A DNA stretch of 64,000 nucleotides from Algoriphagus aquimarinus. GTDB taxonomy: Bacteria > Bacteroidota > Bacteroidia > Cytophagales > Cyclobacteriaceae. Each line of letters starts with the position of its first letter. The first letter of the stretch is position 1. Below are positions 24,845-32,595 of the stretch, piece by piece. The notes under the pieces were generated by a model that saw only the letters and a program-made list of their open reading frames with translations, was not told the origin of the DNA and did not search any database. Position numbers and translations under genes: made by a program. Location: the NCBI RefSeq assembly GCF_007997215.1, contig NZ_VORW01000001.1:496001-560000 (forward strand), given 5' to 3'.

Positions 24845-25537
24845 TCAATCCCGTCCTCCAAAGAAAACCATGATGTAATAGGCCAATGTAGTAAGTGCGG
24901 CAAGTGCAGCGACCACATAAGTCATTGCAGCCCACTTAAGAGCATCTTTTGACATCGCGTATTCATCAGGTGTTACGATATTCCGTGTTTTTATCCAAGC
25001 TAGCGCTCTATTGCTCGCATCAAATTCCACCGGCAAGGTCACCAAAGTAAAGAGGGTTATGATACTATAGGCACCCACTATCAGAAAGCCAATGATTTCA
25101 TATGGGATTTGAATGAAAAAACCGCCCACAATAGATGCAATTAGGACAAAATTCAAAATCTTCCCTGCACTGTTTTGAATCGGTACCAGTGTGGATCTTA
25201 AATTCAACCAAGCATAGGATGTGGCATGTTGTACTGCGTGTCCACATTCGTGAGATGCTACTGCGGCGGCAGCGGCGTTTCTTCCATAATAGACGTCAGG
25301 ACTTAAATTGACTGTTTTGTTTTGAGGATTATAGTGATCCGTCAGTTGGCCTTCTACAGATATGACTTGCACGTCTGAGATATTATTGTCTGCAAGCATC
25401 AGCTTGGCTATTTCCGCTCCCGATAGGTTAGCCTTTAGAGCCACCTGGGAATATTTCTTGAATTTGCTCTTGAGCTTTCTGCTCACTAGAAATCCAGCTA
25501 GGGCGAATACGACTACGATTAAAATAAGGAGTATCAT
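24845..25537 (-). CDS. Membrane zinc metallopeptidase (YugP type)
   Basis: A 230-residue membrane protein. A first transmembrane segment (LLILIVVVFALAGFLV) is followed by the zinc motif VASHECGHAVQH (HExxH with flanking small residues) and then by three more hydrophobic segments. This order matches the YugP / Zn_peptidase_2 family of M48-like membrane peptidases. Substrates are not known. It is 31 bases downstream of the flippase-like gene and is the last gene before the terminator at 24791-24823. Confidence 0.85.
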   Translation of the reverse strand: MILLILIVVVFALAGFLVSRKLKSKFKKYSQVALKANLSGAEIAKLMLADNNISDVQVISVEGQLTDHYNPQNKTVNLSPDVYYGRNAAAAAVASHECGHAVQHATSYAWLNLRSTLVPIQNSAGKILNFVLIASIVGGFFIQIPYEIIGFLIVGAYSIITLFTLVTLPVEFDASNRALAWIKTRNIVTPDEYAMSKDALKWAAMTYVVAALAALTTLAYYIMVFFGGRD

Positions 25538-25568
25538 AAGTTATTGTGTTTGCAGAGTTGAATACGTT

Positions 25569-26573
25569 TTAAGCTTTCACAGGTTTTGTCCAAGAGGGTA
25601 ATTTCATCATTATTAACCAGCTTGCAAGGCCAGCTACTAGGACAAGGATTACCTGTGTTCCGTGGATAATAGCGGCGAAAATTTTCCCATCTACTTCCGA
25701 GATACCTAACTGTATCAAAATGAAGGCCACCAGTGCATGGAAGGTTCCAATCCCCCCTTGAACAGGCGCTATCATGCCAATACTGCCCATAACCATGACT
25801 AAGAGCACTTCACCTGAAGACAAATTGGCAGTGCTGGGAATACCGAAGGAAATGGTATACATGGTCATAAAATAAAAAAACCAAAGCAAAACTGAGCTTA
25901 TCCAAAAGCCAGCTGGGTTAGATAGTTTAGCTATGCGATTGAATCCAGATAGGATTTCTCTGAAAAAATGTTGGGCTTTATTGATCAATCCATGGTCACG
26001 AAACCTCCTCAACAAATAGGCAATCAACAGAGCAAAAATTGCCATACCCCCGATTATAATTGGAAGATTGGAGAGGGCAATTTGCCATAAATACTTTATG
26101 TCTACCAACTGGCTGGCTAGACTTAGAAACAGCTCTCTTTCCACGAAAAAAGCCAGAATTATGGTAGTTACAAGACAGAGTAAATCAACGCTTCGCTCTA
26201 CGATTACGGTACCAATCAAATAGCCAATAGAAACTCCATTTGTGCGCGTAAGGACACCGCATCGTGCGACTTCACCTGCTCTCGGTAATAGCATGTTGAC
26301 TAAGTTGCCAATCATAACAGCGTGATACGCTCGTGTGAGAGATACTTTCTTAACTTCCTCTGTATCGATGAGTAGCGTCCAGCGCCAGCTTCTTACTAGG
26401 TATGCAAGCATCGAGATGGACAGGGATAATAAAATCCAGGCCCAATTACTTGACCAAATTTGGTCAAGCAAGGAATCAAAAGCGATATCCTTGTACAAAA
26501 ACCAAAAAATCCAGATTGCAATTCCTAATGAAATTACAATCTGGATAAATTGCTTAATGTTTTTCCTCCCCAT
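25569..26573 (-). CDS. Lysylphosphatidylglycerol synthetase-like / flippase-domain membrane protein
   Basis: A 334-residue integral membrane protein with about eight hydrophobic segments. The pattern NLVNMLLPRAGEVARCGVL and GMIAPVQGGIGTFHALVAFIL is typical of the UPF0104 / LPG-synthase transmembrane domain family. Proteins of this family without a cytoplasmic synthase domain are thought to move lipids or glycolipids across the membrane; this is inferred. Its start codon overlaps the panD stop by one base (TGATG), so translation is probably coupled. Confidence 0.82.
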   Translation of the reverse strand: MGRKNIKQFIQIVISLGIAIWIFWFLYKDIAFDSLLDQIWSSNWAWILLSLSISMLAYLVRSWRWTLLIDTEEVKKVSLTRAYHAVMIGNLVNMLLPRAGEVARCGVLTRTNGVSIGYLIGTVIVERSVDLLCLVTTIILAFFVERELFLSLASQLVDIKYLWQIALSNLPIIIGGMAIFALLIAYLLRRFRDHGLINKAQHFFREILSGFNRIAKLSNPAGFWISSVLLWFFYFMTMYTISFGIPSTANLSSGEVLLVMVMGSIGMIAPVQGGIGTFHALVAFILIQLGISEVDGKIFAAIIHGTQVILVLVAGLASWLIMMKLPSWTKPVKA

Positions 26574-26920
26574 CAGATGAGTTTGTTTTGTTCGTCTGGG
26601 AATATCAAAACAGGCTTGAATTTTTTAGCTTCTTCTAATTCCATTCCTGCATAAGAAATGATAATTACTATGTCTCCAACTTGTGCTTTTCGTGCGGCAG
26701 GACCATTCAGACAAACTTGCCCTGAGCCTCTTTCTCCCGTGATCACATAAGTTTCCAGACGTTCACCGTTATTGACATTTACGATCTGCACTTTTTCGTT
26801 TTCGATAAGATTAGCAGCGTCCATTAAATCCTCATCGATTGTAATGGAGCCTACGTAGTGCAATTCCGCCTGGGTAATTTTCACCCGGTGGATCTTGGAT
26901 TTCAGTACCTGAATTTGCAT
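26573..26920 (-). CDS. panD: Aspartate 1-decarboxylase proenzyme
   Basis: A 115-residue protein of the usual PanD length. The self-cleavage site Gly24-Ser25 in HYVGSITID is present; Ser25 becomes the pyruvoyl cofactor. Lys9 in LKSKIHR and the NGPAARKA block also match. The enzyme makes beta-alanine from L-aspartate for pantothenate. It lies 21 bases after panC, the next enzyme in the pathway, which uses its product. Confidence 0.96.
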   Translation of the reverse strand: MQIQVLKSKIHRVKITQAELHYVGSITIDEDLMDAANLIENEKVQIVNVNNGERLETYVITGERGSGQVCLNGPAARKAQVGDIVIIISYAGMELEEAKKFKPVLIFPDEQNKLI

Positions 26921-26941
26921 TGGTTTAATTTTGCGGCGAAA

Positions 26942-27790
26942 TTAAGGAATTATTGGCAGGTTGTCGATTAATCTAATTTTTCCTAGATAAGCGGCTACAC
27001 AAATTGATGATTTCTGACTTGCATCAAAATCAGGATAACTTGCAAAACTCTCCGGGTGAATTAATTCGAAATATTCTAAACTTGCCGATGGCATTTCCTC
27101 AAAATCATATTTGATTTGATTCTGCACCTCAAACCATGGCTTGCTGGCTAAAAGTTCCTGCTTGGCCTTAGCCAAACTGTTAATTAAAATCAAAGCATGC
27201 TCTCTTTCTTCTGGAGAAAGACGAACGTTCCTCGATGACATTGCCAAACCATCTTCTTCGCGCCTTGTGGGTACAATTACCAACTGGACATCCATCGAAA
27301 GGTCTTTAACCAATCTCCTAATGATTCCAGTTTGCTGCAGGTCTTTCTGACCAAAAAAAGCTTTGTGCGGTTTTATAATGTTGAATAATTTGGAAACAAC
27401 TATGCCTACACCGTTGAAGTGACCTGGACGGAAAGCTCCCTCCAAAACCGTCTCTATATCTCCAAAATTGATGCTTAATTTGGGCTTTTCTATATAGATA
27501 CTATCTGCGTTAGGAATAAAAACAAAGTCGACATGTTCATTTTTAAGTTTATCTAAATCCTCATCTATAGTAGATGGGTAATTGTTAAAATCTTCTAAAC
27601 TATTGAACTGAGTGGGATTAACAAAGATTGAAACAACGACGATTTCAGATTCAGCTTTAGCTTTTCTTACTAAGTCCATATGACCTTCATGAAGCGCTCC
27701 CATAGTAGGGACAAAGCCTATTGATTTGTCGTTTTTAATGGATTCAAGCCAGTATTTGTTCCAATCGGCTCCAGTATGTACTACTTGCAC
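26942..27790 (-). CDS. panC: Pantothenate synthetase (pantoate-beta-alanine ligase)
   Basis: A 282-residue ligase. The adenylate-forming HIGH-type motif is HEGH in GFVPTMGALHEGHMDLV. Further family blocks are FVNPTQFN, FGQKDLQQ and AMSSRNVRLSPEE. It makes pantothenate from pantoate, beta-alanine and ATP. The start is GTG at 27790; no ATG gives a family-like N-terminus, and the GTG frame starts with the expected beta-strand (MQVVHT). A TTG-19-TAGATTTG promoter lies 32 bases upstream. First gene of panC-panD-flippase-peptidase. Confidence 0.95.
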   Translation of the reverse strand: MQVVHTGADWNKYWLESIKNDKSIGFVPTMGALHEGHMDLVRKAKAESEIVVVSIFVNPTQFNSLEDFNNYPSTIDEDLDKLKNEHVDFVFIPNADSIYIEKPKLSINFGDIETVLEGAFRPGHFNGVGIVVSKLFNIIKPHKAFFGQKDLQQTGIIRRLVKDLSMDVQLVIVPTRREEDGLAMSSRNVRLSPEEREHALILINSLAKAKQELLASKPWFEVQNQIKYDFEEMPSASLEYFELIHPESFASYPDFDASQKSSICVAAYLGKIRLIDNLPIIP

Positions 27791-27821
27791 TGGTAGAGGG
27801 TTTAGTATAGGTAAATAGGGG

Positions 27822-27851
27822 CAAATCTAGATTATTATTCAACAAAACAAG
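27822..27851 (-). promoter_or_regulatory. Promoter of the panC operon
   Basis: On the minus strand, TTG (27851-27849), a 19-base spacer and TAGATTTG (27829-27822) match the Bacteroidota housekeeping promoter (-33 TTG, -7 TAnnTTTG). The -7 element is 32 bases upstream of the GTG start at 27790. Confidence 0.65.
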
Positions 27852-27872
27852 GCTTTTAGGGCTTTTTTTATT

Positions 27873-27880
27873 ATCTTTGC
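27873..27880 (+). promoter_or_regulatory. -7 element of the glycogen-synthase-like gene
   Basis: TATCTTTG matches TAnnTTTG exactly, 39 bases before the ATG at 27920. It is back to back with the panC promoter, with about 20 bases between the two promoter boxes, so the two transcripts may interfere. Confidence 0.5.
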
Positions 27881-27919
27881 GCAGTTGTTTTTTCACCTTC
27901 AACTTAAAATCCAATAAGC

Positions 27920-28738
27920 ATGTCCAAATTACGTATTCTCTACGTTGCCAGTGAAATCAACCCTTTTCTCCAAACATCTGAAGTAGCTAATTTCTTAAGA
28001 TCCCTTCCTCAAGCTATGCAAGAGCGCGGAATGGAGATTAGAATCTTGGTGCCTAGATTCGGTCTAATCAATGAGCGGAAGAATAGACTTCATGAAGTAG
28101 TGAGATTGTCAGGGATCAATATTGCTGTAGGCGAAGAAGAGAAACCTTTGGTGATTAAAGTTGCTTCAATCCCGAATGCAAAGCTTCAGGTGTACTTTAT
28201 TGATAATGAAGATTACTTCCAGCGTAAGCATGTATTCCATGATAAGCAGCAGAAGTTTTACGAAGATAATGACGAGCGTGCGATTTTCTTCTGCAAAGGA
28301 GTAATCGAAACGGTGAAGAAACTAGGCTGGGCTCCTGATATCGTGCATTGTAACGACTGGATGACTAGCTTAATCCCAATGTATTTGAAGACCACTTATA
28401 AGAGCGAGCCTTTATTTAAAGACACGAAGTCTGTATTTGCGATCTACAACAACGGATTTTCCCATACCTTTGGTGATGATTTGTTAAACAAGGTTAAGAT
28501 GGTGGACATTGATGACGCTATTTTAGCACCTTTGAAAAGCAAAGACTTTACAGGATTTATTAAGATTGGCATGGAGTACGCCGACTTAGTAGTCAAAGGC
28601 GGTGTAGTTTCCGCAGAATTAAACCAACTAATCGAGGATTTCTCAAAAGACAAGAAGTTTGACATCAGCATTGAAGCAGAATCAGAAGCACAGGCGCACG
28701 AAGAGTTATTCGACATATACACAAATCTCGCCGGTTAA
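27920..28738 (+). CDS. Glycogen/starch synthase N-terminal-domain protein (half-size)
   Basis: A 272-residue protein matching only the N-terminal (acceptor) Rossmann domain of GT5 glycogen synthases: LRILYVASEINPFLQTSEVA at the start and DIVHCNDWMTSLIPMYL in the middle. The canonical KxGGL loop is replaced by QTSEV, and the C-terminal nucleotide-sugar-binding domain is absent, since full-length enzymes have about 480 residues. Such half-size proteins are common in Bacteroidota and annotated as glycogen synthase, but catalysis by this domain alone is doubtful (inference). Its 3' end overlaps the reading frame of the next gene. Confidence 0.82.
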   Translation: MSKLRILYVASEINPFLQTSEVANFLRSLPQAMQERGMEIRILVPRFGLINERKNRLHEVVRLSGINIAVGEEEKPLVIKVASIPNAKLQVYFIDNEDYFQRKHVFHDKQQKFYEDNDERAIFFCKGVIETVKKLGWAPDIVHCNDWMTSLIPMYLKTTYKSEPLFKDTKSVFAIYNNGFSHTFGDDLLNKVKMVDIDDAILAPLKSKDFTGFIKIGMEYADLVVKGGVVSAELNQLIEDFSKDKKFDISIEAESEAQAHEELFDIYTNLAG

Positions 28739-30053
28739 ATTGGCCTTTGGGGCCATCATTTCCTTATTTCTTATCAGTTCTTGTAGTGAGCCTGCCACAG
28801 TAGGCATCGAGCTAGCTCCCGGAAATAACCAAATCGGTGTGGTTTTCGAGGAGTTTGAACTCCCTGCCCAGGTAGTTTTACTTGACTCTTTTAACACTAC
28901 CAATCAATCTATTTTGGTAGTGGGAGAAGAAGTGGATTCTTTCTTCGGAAAGACATCAGCAACAGGCTATACTAGGATGTATATAAGTACAGCCGCTAGA
29001 CCTGATATTGATGCGATTCTAGACTCTGTTTATTTCAGTCTTAACATTTTGAATGTAGACGGGGTAAATTTAGACGAGTCAAAATCTTACTCCATCCATA
29101 AGTTGACAGAACCAATAAGAGACACCTTATATTATAATTTCAACGAGCTTACTTATGAAGCGAGCCCATTCTCCTCTGGAGAAATAGCATTTGGTGAGAA
29201 AACTGATACACTAGTATCATTTCAAGTGGATGAAGAATTTGCTGAGGAAATTTTCAGCAAGATGCAATTCGGTCTTGAGTTCAAAGATCTGTTCAGCTTT
29301 AGAGATTATTTTCCAGGAATTGCAGTAAAAGCAAGAGAGGGAGACAATTCCTCTATTGGGGTTGGTCTAGGAAGTTCTACAGGATTGAAAGTGTATTACC
29401 ATAATGAGGGAGATACTGCTTCTACTGTATATAACATTAGTACCACATCCTCTAGGAGTTTCAATGGTCTCAAAAGCGATCGAAGCGGAACACCAACTGA
29501 GGTAGTAACTGATACGTATAAAGCTTATGATGTAGGCTCAAAAGTAGGGATGAAATCAATGCTTGGTATGGTGATTAAGTTGGACACAAGCCCATTTGAT
29601 GCCTTTTTGGACACACTTGTTGGGGTCACATTCAATCAAGTAGCTTTAGAACTCGGAGAATTAGAAGCACAGCCAGATACACAAGTGCCTCCTGGGTCTA
29701 TTGTCATACATTTTACTGATGCGTCTAATACGATCCTAGAAACATCCACGGGTATACGCTTTTCAGTACAAGCAGATGGCCAAGCGCAGGTTTATACAAA
29801 TGAAGACGGAGTCATTGTGCCAAATACTAATGCCCCAACTGCTTTGATCTATGATTCGGAGAATAGGAATTATATCCAGTACATTACATCCCACGTGAAT
29901 GCATTATTTAGAGGTCAGCTTACGAGAAAAGACTGGTTGCTTTATGCCAATTCGCCTAATTCAAGTGGAGATGATTTTACAAAGTCTTTACGTCAATTTG
30001 TATTAGACAAAAATAAGGTCAAAGTGAAAGTGATTTACTCTAAGTCCAGGTAG
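28659..30053 (+). CDS. DUF4270-type lipoprotein
   Basis: A long reading frame of up to 464 residues with a lipoprotein signal (KLAFGAIISLFLISSC), a short CSEPATVGIELAPGN stretch and beta-rich sequence to the end, as in the DUF4270 family of Bacteroidota surface lipoproteins. Function is unknown. There is no ATG or GTG before the signal: candidate starts are TTG at 28659 or 28671 (inside the upstream gene, giving a basic n-region) or TTG at 28740 just after the upstream stop. The start is therefore uncertain. The terminator at 30081-30120 follows. Confidence 0.8.
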   Translation: MTSALKQNQKHRRTKSYSTYTQISPVKLAFGAIISLFLISSCSEPATVGIELAPGNNQIGVVFEEFELPAQVVLLDSFNTTNQSILVVGEEVDSFFGKTSATGYTRMYISTAARPDIDAILDSVYFSLNILNVDGVNLDESKSYSIHKLTEPIRDTLYYNFNELTYEASPFSSGEIAFGEKTDTLVSFQVDEEFAEEIFSKMQFGLEFKDLFSFRDYFPGIAVKAREGDNSSIGVGLGSSTGLKVYYHNEGDTASTVYNISTTSSRSFNGLKSDRSGTPTEVVTDTYKAYDVGSKVGMKSMLGMVIKLDTSPFDAFLDTLVGVTFNQVALELGELEAQPDTQVPPGSIVIHFTDASNTILETSTGIRFSVQADGQAQVYTNEDGVIVPNTNAPTALIYDSENRNYIQYITSHVNALFRGQLTRKDWLLYANSPNSSGDDFTKSLRQFVLDKNKVKVKVIYSKSR

Positions 30054-30080
30054 AAAAATCGATATTTAAGAAGTTATTAT

Positions 30081-30120
30081 AATCCACTTTCTATTTTATA
30101 GGAAGTGGATTATTTTTTTT
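30081..30120 (+). terminator. Terminator after the DUF4270 lipoprotein gene
   Basis: A 9-bp perfect stem (30081-30089 with 30103-30111) with a 13-base loop is followed by a run of T residues (30113-30120). Confidence 0.9.
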
Positions 30121-30175
30121 GGCACGAAAGCTGTTTCTTTGTCGAAGTTCAAATCAACAGCAAGAATTTTTAATT

Positions 30176-32017
30176 ATGTGTGGAATCGTAGCATATGTGG
30201 GGCAGCAAGAAGCTTTACCCATTATTATCAAGGGTCTGAGAAGATTAGAATATAGAGGTTATGATAGTGCTGGAGTCGCACTCTTAGATAGCAATGGTCT
30301 AAGTATTTACAAAAAAAAGGGAAAAGTTTCCGAATTAGAGAAACATCTTGAGTCTACTTCTGACTTAGGATCTAAAATAGGAATTGGTCATACAAGATGG
30401 GCTACACACGGTGAGCCGAACGACACCAATGCACACCCGCATTACTCTTCGTCAGAAAAAATCGCAATGATCCACAATGGGATTATTGAAAATTATGAAG
30501 TCCTCAAGCAGGATTTGTTGAAAAAAGGTTATACGTTCCAGTCTGATACTGATACAGAGGTCTTCATCAAGTTTATAGAAGATATTCGGCTAAATAATCA
30601 TTGTAGCCTTGAAGAAGCGCTTCGATTAGCTCTTCACAAAGTTGTTGGGGCTTATGCTATCGTATTAATTAACAAGGAAGAGCCTGACACCCTAATTGCT
30701 GCGAGAAAAGGCTCTCCATTGGTGATTGGAGTAGGAGAAGATGAGTATTTCCTAGCTTCTGATGCCACACCAATAATAGAGTATACCAACAAAGTGGTTT
30801 ATTTGGATGACTTTGAAATTGCGGTAATTCGAAATAATCGTCTTCAGATTAAAACCATTGAGAATGTGGAAACTAATCCATATATAAATCAATTGGAAAT
30901 GGAATTGGAAGCCATCGAAAAAGGTGGATACGATCATTTCATGCTAAAAGAAATCTACGAGCAGCCTAAGTCAATTGCTGATTGCTTGAGAGGTCGTTTA
31001 GATGCAAAGTCAGGCCGTCTGGTTCTCGGTGGGTTGCGTGACTACATGAATAAATTCCAGAATGCTGAGCGAATTATTATCACAGCTTGTGGTACATCTT
31101 GGCATGCTGGCTTAGTAGCTGAATATCTTTTTGAAGAATTTGCGCGCATTCCAGTTGAAGTAGAATATGCCTCTGAATTCAGATATAGAAACCCCGTTAT
31201 CGGCGAAAAAGACTTTGTAATTGCAATTTCTCAATCTGGTGAAACCGCTGACACTTTAGCAGCCATCGAACTTGCAAAATCAAAAGGAGCAACGATTTTT
31301 GGAGTTTGTAACGTGGTGGGATCATCCATTCCTAGAGCAACTCACGCTGGCTCATATACACACGCTGGTCCGGAGATTGGAGTAGCCTCTACCAAAGCAT
31401 TTACTGCTCAGATCTCTGTGTTGGCCATGATGGCTTTGAAGTTAGGCTACCAAAGAGGAACTCTGCCGGAAAGCAGATACATCCAGCTTTTACATGAACT
31501 TGAAGCAATCCCTGGAAAAGTAGAGCAGGCCTTGAAAACAAATGAAGCGATTAAGTATATCGCTGAGGAATATAAAGATGTGAGAAACGCACTTTACCTA
31601 GGTAGAGGATATAATTTCCCAGTAGCGCTAGAAGGAGCTCTAAAGCTTAAAGAAATTTCTTATATCCACGCAGAGGGATATCCAGCAGCTGAAATGAAGC
31701 ATGGCCCGATCGCGTTGATTGACGAAGAAATGCCTGTTTTCTTCATTGCTACGAAAGATAGCTCGTATGAAAAAGTAGTAAGTAACATCCAAGAAGTAAA
31801 AGCTAGAAAAGGAAAAGTGATCGCAGTGGTCACTGAAGGCGATACTCAAGTGAAGGCAATTGCAGATCATGTGATCGAGATTCCAGAAACTCACGAGGCT
31901 TTTGCTCCATTGGTTGCTGTAGTTCCTCTACAACTGCTCTCCTATCACATAGCTGTGATGCGTGGCTGTAACGTAGATCAGCCAAGGAATTTAGCTAAAT
32001 CTGTAACCGTAGAATAA
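30176..32017 (+). CDS. glmS: Glutamine-fructose-6-phosphate aminotransferase (isomerizing)
   Basis: A 613-residue enzyme of normal GlmS length. The ATG at 30176 places the catalytic Cys at residue 2 (MCGIVAYVG), as the N-terminal amidohydrolase mechanism requires. The glutaminase domain includes RRLEYRGYDSAG and GHTRWATHGEPN. Two SIS sugar-isomerase domains follow, with CGTSWHAG, SQSGETADT and the C-terminal end NLAKSVTVE. It makes glucosamine-6-phosphate, the entry point to peptidoglycan and LPS synthesis. The leader is 55 bases after the preceding terminator; no glmS ribozyme is expected or seen. Confidence 0.97.
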   Translation: MCGIVAYVGQQEALPIIIKGLRRLEYRGYDSAGVALLDSNGLSIYKKKGKVSELEKHLESTSDLGSKIGIGHTRWATHGEPNDTNAHPHYSSSEKIAMIHNGIIENYEVLKQDLLKKGYTFQSDTDTEVFIKFIEDIRLNNHCSLEEALRLALHKVVGAYAIVLINKEEPDTLIAARKGSPLVIGVGEDEYFLASDATPIIEYTNKVVYLDDFEIAVIRNNRLQIKTIENVETNPYINQLEMELEAIEKGGYDHFMLKEIYEQPKSIADCLRGRLDAKSGRLVLGGLRDYMNKFQNAERIIITACGTSWHAGLVAEYLFEEFARIPVEVEYASEFRYRNPVIGEKDFVIAISQSGETADTLAAIELAKSKGATIFGVCNVVGSSIPRATHAGSYTHAGPEIGVASTKAFTAQISVLAMMALKLGYQRGTLPESRYIQLLHELEAIPGKVEQALKTNEAIKYIAEEYKDVRNALYLGRGYNFPVALEGALKLKEISYIHAEGYPAAEMKHGPIALIDEEMPVFFIATKDSSYEKVVSNIQEVKARKGKVIAVVTEGDTQVKAIADHVIEIPETHEAFAPLVAVVPLQLLSYHIAVMRGCNVDQPRNLAKSVTVE

Positions 32018-32022
32018 AATGT

Positions 32023-32048
32023 AAAGGCTGCCCAAAAGGCAGCCTTTT
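32023..32048 (+). terminator. Terminator of glmS
   Basis: A 10-bp stem (32023-32032 with 32038-32047) with a 5-base loop and a TTTT tail, 6 bases after the glmS stop. Confidence 0.9.
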
Positions 32049-32059
32049 CTAATTACGTT

Positions 32060-32236
32060 TTATGCATAGCAAGGATTTCTATAAGTGATTTTGCTACCAC
32101 TGAAAGGTTGCCAATAGATTTCCGGAAAAGCATCATTAATTACTTTATCTGCATCGATGCATTCCTGGACGGGTTGCTAATTTTCACAGCTGAAAAAAAG
32201 AGAAATTATGAAAAGCAAATTCCATTAAGAGTTCAT
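32060..32236 (-). pseudogene. Decayed Kazal-like lipoprotein gene with two in-frame stops
   Basis: On the minus strand an ATG at 32236 opens a 59-codon frame interrupted by TAA at codon 4 and TAG at codon 20. Read through, it gives a lipoprotein signal (WNLLFIISLFFSC, Cys17), the start of a Kazal-type segment (QECIDADKV), a middle part where the expected cysteines are Phe or Ser, and an end ITYRNPCYA that matches the TYxNxCxA core of Kazal domains. The domain ends early. Both stops are in one frame, so this looks like a dead and truncated relative of the gene 21 bases upstream (32258-32481). Confidence 0.55.
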
Positions 32237-32257
32237 AGTCAAATAAGCTGCTTGGTA

Positions 32258-32481
32258 CTACTTACATCCTCCTTCTGTCCAAGAAGTAACTCCAGATAAA
32301 TCTGCATTACAAGCATTTGGATATGTTTTCAAGTCACAGCCGCAGACAGGATTATAATCTAAGGTACACGCTCCTTCCCTTATTCTGTCCTTGTCAATGC
32401 AAGTATCTATTGGCTTTCCTCTTCACACCCAAGGATACAGAAGAAACAAATTGTTACAAGGATGTTTTTGGCGTGTTTCAT
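32258..32481 (-). pseudogene. Kazal-type protease inhibitor lipoprotein broken by a one-base frameshift
   Basis: An ATG at 32481 (minus strand) encodes a clear lipoprotein signal (NILVTICFFCILGC, Cys19) and then stops at codon 25 (TAG) after CEEESQ. Shifting the frame by one base within the run GGAAAGCC restores an open frame to the stop at 32258. That frame contains a complete Kazal signature: DTCIDKD, a 10-residue gap, CTLDYNPVCGCD, KTYPNAC and SGVTSWTEGGC. With one more A the gene would be 74 codons. Kazal domains inhibit serine proteases by a canonical loop. It is either a recent frameshift, a sequencing error in an A-run or slippage. Confidence 0.72.
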
Positions 32482-32569
32482 GAATATTAGAAGCAAAAAC
32501 AGCGTAAAGAGCTACACGCTGTTATGTTTTATAGTTAGTGGAGGTATTCAGCCTCCGGATAAATTTACC

Positions 32570-32577
32570 TACTTTTG
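32570..32577 (+). promoter_or_regulatory. -7 element of prfA
   Basis: TACTTTTG matches TAnnTTTG exactly, 18 bases before the prfA ATG, implying a leader of only about 12 bases. Confidence 0.5.
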
Positions 32578-32595
32578 CGCAGCGAATAAAAAACT

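Noticed and set aside
32060-32236. Stop-codon readthrough or recoding as the reason for the two in-frame stops
   Set aside because: The domain also lost core cysteines and its C-terminal part, which fits decay better than recoding.
32108-32299. Plus-strand frame of 63 codons after glmS
   Set aside because: It runs opposite to the two decayed Kazal genes, which have clear signal and domain features; the plus frame has none.
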